NCBI GenBank assembly: GCA_019420545.1
Contig: JAHZGZ010000329.1
Location: forward strand, 2,982 to 11,212
Reading direction: 5' to 3'
DNA length: 8,231 nucleotides
DNA from: Bacteroidales bacterium
GTDB taxonomy: Bacteria > Bacteroidota > Bacteroidia > Bacteroidales > Muribaculaceae
Under the pieces are notes generated by a model. That model searched no databases and was not told the DNA's origin. It worked only from the letters and a program-made list of their open reading frames with translations. Both the position numbers and the translations under genes were made by a program. Shown piece by piece: positions 1 through 5,823 of the stretch (position 1 is the stretch's first letter; every line of letters starts with the position of its first letter).

Positions 1-992
1 ATGCCCACGTTACCGCCCGTGCCGCCGATGAGGGGAATGAAGAGCGCCATGGCCGGATTGACCGTGAATGCTCCCTCGAAGTTGCCGAGGATCAGCGAGT
101 TGCCGAGTCCGCCGAGCATGCCGATCAGTAGCCACGGGAGGCGTGCTTTCGTCTGGGTGAATAGGGTGTCGTCGCTCTCGACGTCGCCCGACAGACCGGA
201 TGCCAGCTGATAGTCGCGCTCGCTCTGTTCGCGCGCCTCGTCCATCACGTCGTCGACGGTGATCTGTCCTACCAGCCGGCCGATCGAGTCGACTACTGGC
301 ATCGCCACAAGGTCATACTTCTCGAAGTCGAGGGTAAGATCGTCGATCGGGGTGTCGGTCTTTACGGCTACCGGATCGGTCTCCATCACATGCTTTATCT
401 TGCTCACCGACGGATGGGTGAGCATCTTCTTCAGCGGGAGCACGCCGAGCAGTCGGTAATCGTTGTCGACCACGTAGACATAATATATATCGTCGAGATT
501 CTCGGCCTGCCGGCGCATCTCCTGGATGCACTGTGGCATCGACCAGTTCTCGTTGACGACGATCATCTCGGTGCCCATGAGTCCGCCGGCGGTGTCTTCG
601 TCATATTTCAGCAGGTCGATGATGTCGCCGGCCTGCTCCACGTCGTCGATATGCGAGAGGATCTCGTCGCGGTCCTCCTCGTCGAGTTCCTGCATGATAT
701 CGACGGCGTCGTCGGTGTCGAGATGCACTACCTGGCGCGCGATGTCCTCGGTCGACATGGCGCTCAGCAGCTTGTGGCGGTCATCCTCGTCAAGCTCCAT
801 CAGCACGTCGGCCGCAGTCTCGTCGTCGAGCAGACGGTAGAGGAATTCGGCCTCGTCGAGGTCGAGTTCCTGATACAGCTCGGCAATGTCGGCCGGATGG
901 AGGTCGGCGATCGCCTTGCGTGCCTCATCCTCGTCGTGGCGCTCGATTATAGCCTTCAGGCTCTCTAAATACTCCGGGGTATGTTCTTTCAT
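1..992 (-). CDS. mgtE: Magnesium transporter MgtE, N-terminal 330 residues (3' end beyond window)
   Basis: MgtE is an inner-membrane Mg2+ channel/transporter gated by cytoplasmic Mg2+. The frame opens at ATG 990-992 and stays open to the left edge. Residues about 1-135 are the acidic, helical MgtE N domain, rich in Asp/Glu with repeated LDxDDA-like units. A GGLMGTEM segment (136-143) leads into the CBS pair (about 140-260), which includes VMETDPVAV and ITVDDVMDEA. The membrane domain starts near W287 (LPWLLIGMLGGLG). The last visible residues, FIPLIGGTGGNVG, match the conserved second membrane helix of the family. MgtE proteins are usually about 450 residues, so roughly 120 lie outside the window. 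The start codon overlaps the stop of the original ksgA frame (TGATG), which fixes the start and suggests translational coupling. No Mg2+ riboswitch can be placed because there is no leader between the genes. Identification is very secure. Confidence 0.95.
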   Translation of the reverse strand, partial: MKEHTPEYLESLKAIIERHDEDEARKAIADLHPADIAELYQELDLDEAEFLYRLLDDETAADVLMELDEDDRHKLLSAMSTEDIARQVVHLDTDDAVDIMQELDEEDRDEILSHIDDVEQAGDIIDLLKYDEDTAGGLMGTEMIVVNENWSMPQCIQEMRRQAENLDDIYYVYVVDNDYRLLGVLPLKKMLTHPSVSKIKHVMETDPVAVKTDTPIDDLTLDFEKYDLVAMPVVDSIGRLVGQITVDDVMDEAREQSERDYQLASGLSGDVESDDTLFTQTKARLPWLLIGMLGGLGNSLILGNFEGAFTVNPAMALFIPLIGGTGGNVG

Positions 993-1808
993 CAGAGTTC
1001 GGTAGTGGTGGATGGTTTTGCACTTGCCCCGTCAGCCCTGATGGCGGCGACGAGGTTGGTCAGGCCTATGAAGTCGGCGACCGACAGCTGTTCGGGGCGT
1101 TTTGCCCACAGTTCCGATTCGGGGAGGGGAACTCCCGCCGGAAGCAGTCCGCGTATGGAGTTGCGGAGAGTCTTGCGTCGCTGTCCGAAGGTGGAGCAGG
1201 CGTTCGTCGCATCCGAGGTCGGTCACACCGTTGCGCGTCATGATTATCACGCCTGACTTTACCTTTGGCGGCGGGTTGAACACATGCTCGTCGACGGTAA
1301 ACAGGTATTTTACATCGTACCAAGCCTGAAGCAGCACGCTGAGTATGCCGCGCGCCTTCGTGCCGGGGGCTGCTGCGAGCCGTTCGGCCACCTCGCGTTG
1401 CAGCATACCGCTGCAGCAGGGTATCATCTCCTTGTAGTCGAGCACTTTGAAGAATATCTGCGACGATATGTTGTAGGGGTAGTTGCCGATCACGCAGAAT
1501 GGCTTGCCGCCCATCGCTGCGGCGAGATCCATTTCCAGGAAGTCGCCGTCGATTATGCGCTCGCCCTGTAGCTGCGGGAAATTGTCACGCAGATACTCGA
1601 TGCTCTCGCCGTCGATCTCGACCACAGTCACGTCGTGGCCGTCGGCTATAAGATACTTGGTGAGCATCCCCATGCCCGGTCCCACCTCGATTACCGGTGT
1701 GCCCTTATAGTCCGAAAGGGTATCGGCGATGCGCCGCGACACCCCCTCGTCGGTGAGGAAATGCTGTCCAAGGGCCTTTTTGGGCCGTACTTTGCCATTC
1801 AGTGTCAT
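992..1808 (-). pseudogene. ksgA: 16S rRNA (adenine1518/1519-N6) dimethyltransferase KsgA, frameshifted after residue 202
   Basis: KsgA (RsmA) uses S-adenosylmethionine to dimethylate two adjacent adenines in helix 45 of 16S rRNA, late in 30S assembly. From ATG 1806-1808 the frame gives LGQHFL (13-18), the SAM-binding EVGPGMG (41-47), an acidic VVEID (62-66), GDFLE (88-92) and the catalytic NYPY (109-112). It is normal through NGVTDLGCDE, ending at residue 202. After that the frame runs into unrelated residues and stops at 1032-1034 (258 codons). The genuine C-terminal domain is readable in another frame: STFGQRRKTLRNS, then KRPEQLSVADFIGLTN, ending at TGA 992-994. Relatives have about 12 residues between CDE and QRRKTLRN, while only 19 nt are present here. 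About 17 nt are therefore missing, and restoring them gives exactly 278 codons. The defect could be real or a consensus error. Confidence 0.85.
1193..1201 (-). other. Inferred 17-nt deletion junction in ksgA
   Basis: The nine bases GCCTGCTCC (minus strand) sit exactly where the normal KsgA frame gives way to the frame encoding its true C-terminus. Read in the upstream frame they encode the end of RLL. Read in the downstream frame they encode Ala-Cys-Ser just before TFGQRRK. One nonamer fitting both sides is what remains when a segment between two short direct repeats is lost by slippage. The second copy is inferred and not visible. Confidence 0.45.
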
Positions 1809-1839
1809 ATGTAAAAGCGGGTTTATGACATTTAAACAA

Positions 1840-1873
1840 CAAAATTACCATCTTTTCTCAAATAACCCGCAAA
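1840..1873 (-). promoter_or_regulatory. Possible Bacteroidetes promoter for ksgA-mgtE
   Basis: On the minus strand TAATTTTG (1847 to 1840) fits the Bacteroidetes -7 element TAnnTTTG, 31 nt before the ksgA ATG. The best -33 candidate is TTTG (1873 to 1870). Its spacer is 22 nt, slightly longer than the usual 19-21. The -7 match and its position between divergent genes support the call; the spacing weakens it. Confidence 0.45.
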
Positions 1874-1917
1874 CATGTCGGAAGAAATCTCCGAATTTAT
1901 GCATGCCCGGCCCGGAA

Positions 1918-1949
1918 TTTGCCTGAAAGGGAATAAATTGCTATATTTG
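1918..1949 (+). promoter_or_regulatory. Bacteroidetes-type promoter for the ECF sigma factor gene
   Basis: TTTG at 1918-1921 and TATATTTG at 1942-1949 match the Bacteroidetes -33 (TTTG) and -7 (TAnnTTTG) elements, with a 20-nt spacer inside the usual 19-21 range. Transcription would start near 1955, giving a leader of only about 16 nt before the ATG at 1972. The match is to the housekeeping sigma consensus, so the gene does not obviously depend on its own product. Confidence 0.75.
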
Positions 1950-1971
1950 TGGTATTATAAACGGCATACTG

Positions 1972-2538
1972 ATGCAGGAAGAACTGATAGAACCTACTGA
2001 TGAACAGCTGCTTGGACGCGTGCGCGGAGGCGACTCCGGGGCATTGGGTCTGCTGTATGTACGTTATTCCCCACAGGTGTATGAGCTGGCACTGCATTTC
2101 TCGGGCAATGAGGAAGAAGCCGAGGATATTTCCCATAATGTGCTCTGCCGTTTCTGGGAACGTCACGATCAGATTGCCGATATAAGTTCGTTGAAGGCCT
2201 ATCTGTTCAAGATGACGCGTAATGAGATCCTTACACTTTTCCGTCACCGGCAGGTGGAACGTAATTATCTGCGCCAGAAGATCGAGCAGGATCCCTCCCC
2301 GGTTTCCGACGATAATGTGCGTATTACCGCGATCGAACTGCTTCAGATGATCAATCTGGCTATTGACCGAATGCCTGATCTGCGGAGGCGCATATTTATG
2401 ATGAGCCGTTACGACGAGATGACCTATGCTGAGATCGCCGAGCGTCTCGACATAAGCCCGCGCACGGTACAATATCATATCGGCAGAGCATTGGCTGATC
2501 TTCGCAAGCTCCTGATGGTGATGCTGCTGTTTATGTAA
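1972..2538 (+). CDS. ECF-family RNA polymerase sigma factor (RpoE/FecI type)
   Basis: This is a cytoplasmic alternative sigma factor of 188 residues, the usual ECF length. Region 2 spans about residues 23-92 and includes the -10-contacting helix segment EDISHNVLCRFWERHDQI and SLKAYLFKMTRNEIL. A poorly conserved acidic linker (about 100-122) follows. Region 4 spans about 126-180, with IDRMPDLRRRIFMMSRYDEMTY leading into the helix-turn-helix IAERLDISPRTVQYHIGRALADLRK. The protein ends in a short hydrophobic tail (LLMVMLLFM), as I recall for many Bacteroidetes ECF factors. ATG 1972 is chosen because a good promoter ends about 20 nt upstream. In this phylum such factors often pair with a FecR anti-sigma factor and drive SusC/D-type loci. 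Here no anti-sigma gene follows; the next gene lies convergently 22 nt downstream. The family call is secure, but the regulon is unknown. Confidence 0.93.
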   Translation: MQEELIEPTDEQLLGRVRGGDSGALGLLYVRYSPQVYELALHFSGNEEEAEDISHNVLCRFWERHDQIADISSLKAYLFKMTRNEILTLFRHRQVERNYLRQKIEQDPSPVSDDNVRITAIELLQMINLAIDRMPDLRRRIFMMSRYDEMTYAEIAERLDISPRTVQYHIGRALADLRKLLMVMLLFM

Positions 2539-2560
2539 AAGAACCTGTTTAATAATCCGG

Positions 2561-3564
2561 TTATTCCACCGGCTTGCCCCAGCGCGCCACTCTTACTTTA
2601 TACACGTCAATGTCGGGCAGTCTGATGCTCATGGCAGGGGCGTCGGCGGTGCGTCCGGAGGCCCACCATAACTCGTTGGACCACCATTGGCCGATGTCGA
2701 CCGTATCGGTTGCGTCGGTATACCACATCTCACCCGTGTACGGGCTGACATTAAGTGATTTCAGCCCGGTTCGGCCGATAAGGAACGGGATGTTACGGAA
2801 ACTCTTCTGCTCGATGTCGTAAATATATGCCTCCTTGCCGGCAATGCTCATTTTTCCTGGTTTTATCAACATCAGGTCGTGGACATTGCTCTTTGCGGTG
2901 ACTACTGTCTCCTCGATTTCAAGCGAAGCACCCGAAAGCCGGTATATTCCGATCTGCCGATCGCCGGCCACATAGAGCCGTTGTGTGGTATCGTCCCATA
3001 CTACTGCATGTGCCTTGGGGAAACTATATTCGGCGATTTTCACATCGGAGCGTGCTGCATCATAGAGCTGTACGGTATTGTAGCCATCTCCCGTGCCACT
3101 GGAGCATGCCACGGCTATCATGTCGCCGGGGAGCAGATCGGCCGAGTGGGCGTTGGGTGTGCGGGTAGTGTAAAATAGCAGTTTACGGGTGGCGTAGTCG
3201 AGCATCATACACCATCCGTAGGAACTTGTGACAAGCATTTTTGTGCCATTGTCCACGAGCTTGCTGTCGTCGATATGGTCAATGCGCGATTTTGGTAGTC
3301 CCGTTTCACCGGCAATCGACAGGGCATCCCAGCTCCACACTATCGCCTCGTGCCAGTTGCCCGATTCAATTGCCGTGTAGGCGTCAATGACATAGACTGT
3401 CGTGCCTCCGCGTATGGTGAGTAGCGTACCCGGAGTGGGGGCCGCCGGGGGCGTGGGGTTTGTCGTGTCGGCATGCATGATGCCGACAGACGCCACGGCC
3501 GTCAGGGTTGAGACTATAAACCTGTATAAGTTGAGACTATAAACCTGTATAATGCGTTATTCAT
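2561..3564 (-). CDS. DUF6528-type secreted beta-propeller protein, signal-peptide region disrupted by a 23-bp duplication
   Basis: The body of the protein (GTG 3494-3496 to TAA 2561-2563, 311 codons) resembles the Bacteroidales DUF6528 family as I remember it. Numbered from that GTG, it shows LVTSSYGWCMMLDY (88-101), NAHSADLLPG (115-124), AHAVVWD (162-168), VHDL (205-208) and the C-terminal DIDVYKVRV (295-303). The repeated strand-and-loop pattern suggests a beta-propeller. Its biochemical function is not known to me. The natural start appears to be ATG 3562-3564, which overlaps the upstream stop as ATGA. From it the frame encodes MNNALYRFIVST, but a perfect 23-bp tandem duplication shifts the frame and TAG 3514-3516 ends it after 16 codons. 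With one copy removed, the gene is 327 codons with an intact signal peptide (MNNALYRFIVSTLTAVASVG...). As it stands, only an internal start lacking most of the signal could make the protein. Confidence 0.72.
3507..3552. repeat. Perfect 23-bp tandem duplication, two copies
   Basis: Copy 1 is 3507-3529 and copy 2 is 3530-3552, identical at all 23 positions and directly abutting. Each begins GTTGAGACTATAAACC on the plus strand. The length is not a multiple of three, so the copy number sets the reading frame of the DUF6528 gene. With one copy the ATG at 3562-3564 is in frame with the downstream protein. With two or more, the second copy is read in a frame that meets TAG. No flanking target-site features or insertion-sequence ends are visible. 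Confidence 0.95.
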
Positions 3565-4199
3565 GGGCGATTGTTGATATACACTTTACTTACTGATGAG
3601 CCTTGTCGGCGGATGTAGATGCCGTGTGACGGAGTACCGACGCGTATGCCCTGAAGGTTGTAATATTCGGCCGGGGCGTCGTGATCGTAATTGTCGGTCA
3701 CGGTATCGATCGATGATGAACTTTCCGGCGCATAAGTGATTATCGCGTAGCTTACTCTGATCTGGGCGGCGTCGGCAGCGAGGGTGAACGGCTCCGCCGT
3801 GTTGCCCTCCCATATGGTTACCGGAACCGACCTGTCGGGTAGTGCCGTGCCTGTGCTTGCGGTCAGCTCGTGGCAGTAGTCGGCCGTGGTGCAGTAAAAC
3901 TCTATTCCGCTGATGGTTACTCCCGGCTCGGGCGTTACGGTCAGGCAGTCGGACTTATACCAGTGCAGAAACTTGTTGTTGAGATATGTGACATGCTTCT
4001 CGTTGATGTTGTCGACTCTCAGCGAGCATATCTCCTCTATGTCATACCGTCTGTCGCACTGTATCTCACTAAACACAATGCGGTCGGTGACGTCGCCGGT
4101 ATATTCGGCTTTCCCGAACAGTGCGGCGACCTCATCGGCCGAAGCCACTGTGGTAGCCGCCACGAAGACGGCTACCACAGCCTTGAGTTTTTGGATCAT
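3561..4199 (-). CDS. Small secreted protein, paralog B of a tandem pair
   Basis: The 212-residue product has an N-terminal signal peptide (MIQKLKAVVAVFVAATTVASA, cleavage near residue 21). I do not recognise a named family for the core. The core matches the upstream neighbour along its length: YTGDVT near the start, LTVTPEPGVTISGIEFYCTTADY, a TAS-G element, an 'ITxWxG'-like stretch, RVSYAIITYAP, and the C-terminal YYNLQGIRVGTPSHGIYIR. The last segment (about 179-212) resembles the C-terminal sorting-type domains of Bacteroidetes secreted proteins, but that is only a resemblance. Unlike its paralog, the mature protein has five cysteines (in QCDRR, EICSL, SDCL, FYCT and DYCH), so disulfides are possible. 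Its ATG overlaps the stop of the upstream gene (ATGA), and its own stop overlaps the natural start of the DUF6528 gene in the same way. Confidence 0.82.
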   Translation of the reverse strand: MIQKLKAVVAVFVAATTVASADEVAALFGKAEYTGDVTDRIVFSEIQCDRRYDIEEICSLRVDNINEKHVTYLNNKFLHWYKSDCLTVTPEPGVTISGIEFYCTTADYCHELTASTGTALPDRSVPVTIWEGNTAEPFTLAADAAQIRVSYAIITYAPESSSSIDTVTDNYDHDAPAEYYNLQGIRVGTPSHGIYIRRQGSSVSKVYINNRP

Positions 4200-4849
4200 T
4201 CGGCGATTATTTTATGCGCCTCATCGCCCGAAACCTGCACGTATACACCGCCTTTTACAGGGGTGTTTACTTCGTTTCCATTGAGATTATAGTATCTTAC
4301 CGAGGCATTGCTGTCGGCTGCCACGCTTTCGATAGCGGAAGCCCCCTTGGTATAGGTAACCTGGAAATACATTATTCGGATGGGCTCCTTGTTGACATTG
4401 TTGTCGAATGATATTGGCGAACTTTCGCTGCCGGTCCATGTAATGGCACAAGTGGTTTTATTCTCTTTGTTATATTCGACTTTGCCTGATGAAGCGGTGA
4501 CTTCCCAAGTATACGATGCGGTTGTGGTTTTGAAGTAAACTTTAGTGATGGTGACGCTGGATGCCGGAGTAATTGTTAAGGTGTTGTTTTTTGCGAACTG
4601 TAGATAGGGATTGTCGGAGGCTTTTACTACGCTTGTGTTGGTAAAACCTTCGTCGGTAGTAACTTTAAACGAGCCTGCATCAGGAATGTTGATGGTCTTA
4701 TCCATAGCGAAGTCTGCTATGGCAACATTGGAGACATTGGTCACGTCGCCGGTATAGTTATAACCGTTGAATGTGACTACTGAGTCATCGGCATTTGCGA
4801 TGAAACATGCTAATGCCCCGAGGGCGAGTGTCAATAAGGTTCTTTTCAT
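4196..4849 (-). CDS. Small secreted protein, paralog A of a tandem pair
   Basis: The 217-residue product starts with a clear signal peptide (MKRTLLTLALGALACFIANA, cleavage near residue 20). I do not recognise the core as a named family. It is rich in Thr, Ser, Val and Asn in alternating patterns typical of beta-sandwich domains. It contains YTGDVT, NNTLTITPASSVTITKVYF, TTASYTWEVTASSGKV, TCAITWTGSESSPI and RIMYFQVTYTKGAS. The last 32 residues (YYNLNGNEVNTPVKGGVYVQ and following) look like a C-terminal sorting-type segment. The gene lies 65 nt after the GDPD gene, the widest gap in the minus-strand run. No convincing promoter or terminator is visible in that gap, so it is probably in the same transcript. 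The stop overlaps the start of paralog B by 4 nt. Codon choice is more AT-rich than in paralog B, which suggests the two have been diverging for some time. Confidence 0.83.
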   Translation of the reverse strand: MKRTLLTLALGALACFIANADDSVVTFNGYNYTGDVTNVSNVAIADFAMDKTINIPDAGSFKVTTDEGFTNTSVVKASDNPYLQFAKNNTLTITPASSVTITKVYFKTTTASYTWEVTASSGKVEYNKENKTTCAITWTGSESSPISFDNNVNKEPIRIMYFQVTYTKGASAIESVAADSNASVRYYNLNGNEVNTPVKGGVYVQVSGDEAHKIIAE

Positions 4850-4914
4850 GATAAAACTGTAATTAAAAAGTGATTATATAAACTGATGAGTATTGGTATT
4901 TGCCGATATCAGGC

Positions 4915-5817
4915 TCAGTCGTGACGGCCGATCGAACGGAGATACTGCAGGAGCAGTGCGGGACGGTCGGTCTGTACCATTGTTGCGCCCGTCTCGAGCA
5001 GTTTGCCGTAGACTTCTGCGGTGTTGCCGTACATGGCGGCATCGTCGCAGAGCCCGGCATTGTGGCGCGGCCAGAGGGCGTTGACCCATAATTTTGCTCC
5101 TGATGCAAGGATTTTTTTGAGTGTGGAGGCAACTTCAGGAGTATATTCCGGCCATACTACCTCGTAGGCTACCGGTGTTATGCCCGATGCGAGGTAGCCG
5201 TCGGCAAGTTCCTGGGCATTCTTCTTGGTATAGTCCACGATAGGCATGTAGATCATACGCTTGGGGTACGATTCCATCTTTTTCTTTACTTTACGGAGCG
5301 GTTTGTTGCCCTTGATAAGCATCTGATCGGTTACGCCGAGCTCGTCGGTGAGGGCGATCACCAGATCGTAATACTGATATCCCTTGTCGATGTTGACCAC
5401 GGCGCGGTCCTTGCATGCGAGCAGTGCCTCGCGGAGTGTCGGCATCTTGATCGATCTGGCGCCATGGTGTCCCGACACGAGGGTGAGTGTCTTGATCGAG
5501 TCGAGCGTCCAGTCGGAGATCAGGCCTTTGCCGGTGGTGGTGCGGTCGAGTGTCCGGTCGTGGCATACGACGAGCACGCTGTCTTTTGTCAGGGCGAGGT
5601 CAAGTTCGATGATGTCGACACCCATTTCTATGGCCGAGTTCATAGCCTCGATCGAGTTTTCGGGATGGTTGCGCCAGTCAGCGCGGTGGCTGGCTACGAG
5701 TACTTTGTTGGATTTGGGATTGTTGATCTCCCTTACAATCTCCATGGCGCGGTTCTGCGCCATGGAGCTGAAGGTGGTTGCGATAATGACACTTAGTGTC
5801 AGCAGAAACTTTTTCAT
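4915..5817 (-). CDS. Secreted glycerophosphodiester phosphodiesterase family protein
   Basis: The GDPD family hydrolyses glycerophosphodiesters to sn-glycerol 3-phosphate and an alcohol using a divalent metal. The 300-residue product has a signal peptide (MKKFLLTLSVIIATTFSSMA, cleavage before Q21), so it acts outside the cytoplasm, probably in the periplasm. The (beta/alpha)8-barrel signature is clear: SHRADWRNHPENS with catalytic H44 and R45, metal-binding E71 and D73 in IIELDLALTKD, and the second catalytic H86 in VVCHDRTLDRTT. Later conserved pieces are VVNIDKGY, YEVVWPEYTPEV, LWVNALWP and a terminal VQTDRPALLLQYL. Length and motif order are normal and nothing key is missing. The start lies 6 nt after the stop of the BACON lipoprotein gene, so the two are surely cotranscribed. 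Substrate choice cannot be read from the sequence; phospholipid headgroup diesters or glycerophosphate-decorated polymers are possibilities. Confidence 0.92.
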   Translation of the reverse strand: MKKFLLTLSVIIATTFSSMAQNRAMEIVREINNPKSNKVLVASHRADWRNHPENSIEAMNSAIEMGVDIIELDLALTKDSVLVVCHDRTLDRTTTGKGLISDWTLDSIKTLTLVSGHHGARSIKMPTLREALLACKDRAVVNIDKGYQYYDLVIALTDELGVTDQMLIKGNKPLRKVKKKMESYPKRMIYMPIVDYTKKNAQELADGYLASGITPVAYEVVWPEYTPEVASTLKKILASGAKLWVNALWPRHNAGLCDDAAMYGNTAEVYGKLLETGATMVQTDRPALLLQYLRSIGRHD

Positions 5818-5823
5818 GAACGA

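Noticed and set aside
390..968. Long open frame on the plus strand opposite mgtE (192 codons).
   Set aside because: It is complementary to the acidic N domain and CBS region of mgtE; its composition (many Val, His, Leu) is what reverse-reading GAC/GAG-rich codons gives.
1891..1920. Repeated CCGAATTT / CCGGAATTT upstream of the sigma promoter, considered as an operator.
   Set aside because: The two copies are imperfect and short, and one merges with the -33 box; there is no independent support for a binding site.
1897..2478. Long open frame on the minus strand opposite the sigma factor gene (193 codons).
   Set aside because: It is fully antisense to a well-conserved ECF sigma gene, has no recognisable motif, and is explained as a shadow frame.
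2557..2572. Small inverted repeat (CCGGT, 6-nt loop, ACCGG) near the convergent gene ends, considered as a terminator.
   Set aside because: The stem is only 5 bp, it overlaps the last codons of the DUF6528 gene, and no T-run follows on either strand.
3507..3552. The tandem 23-bp repeat considered as a CRISPR remnant or insertion-sequence end.
   Set aside because: The copies abut with no spacer, lie within coding sequence, and have no inverted terminal repeats, transposase or cas genes nearby.
4850..4914. The 65-nt gap before paralog A, considered as holding a separate promoter or terminator.
   Set aside because: No TAnnTTTG/TTTG pair on the minus strand and no stable stem with a T-run; only a 5-bp pairing with a long loop.
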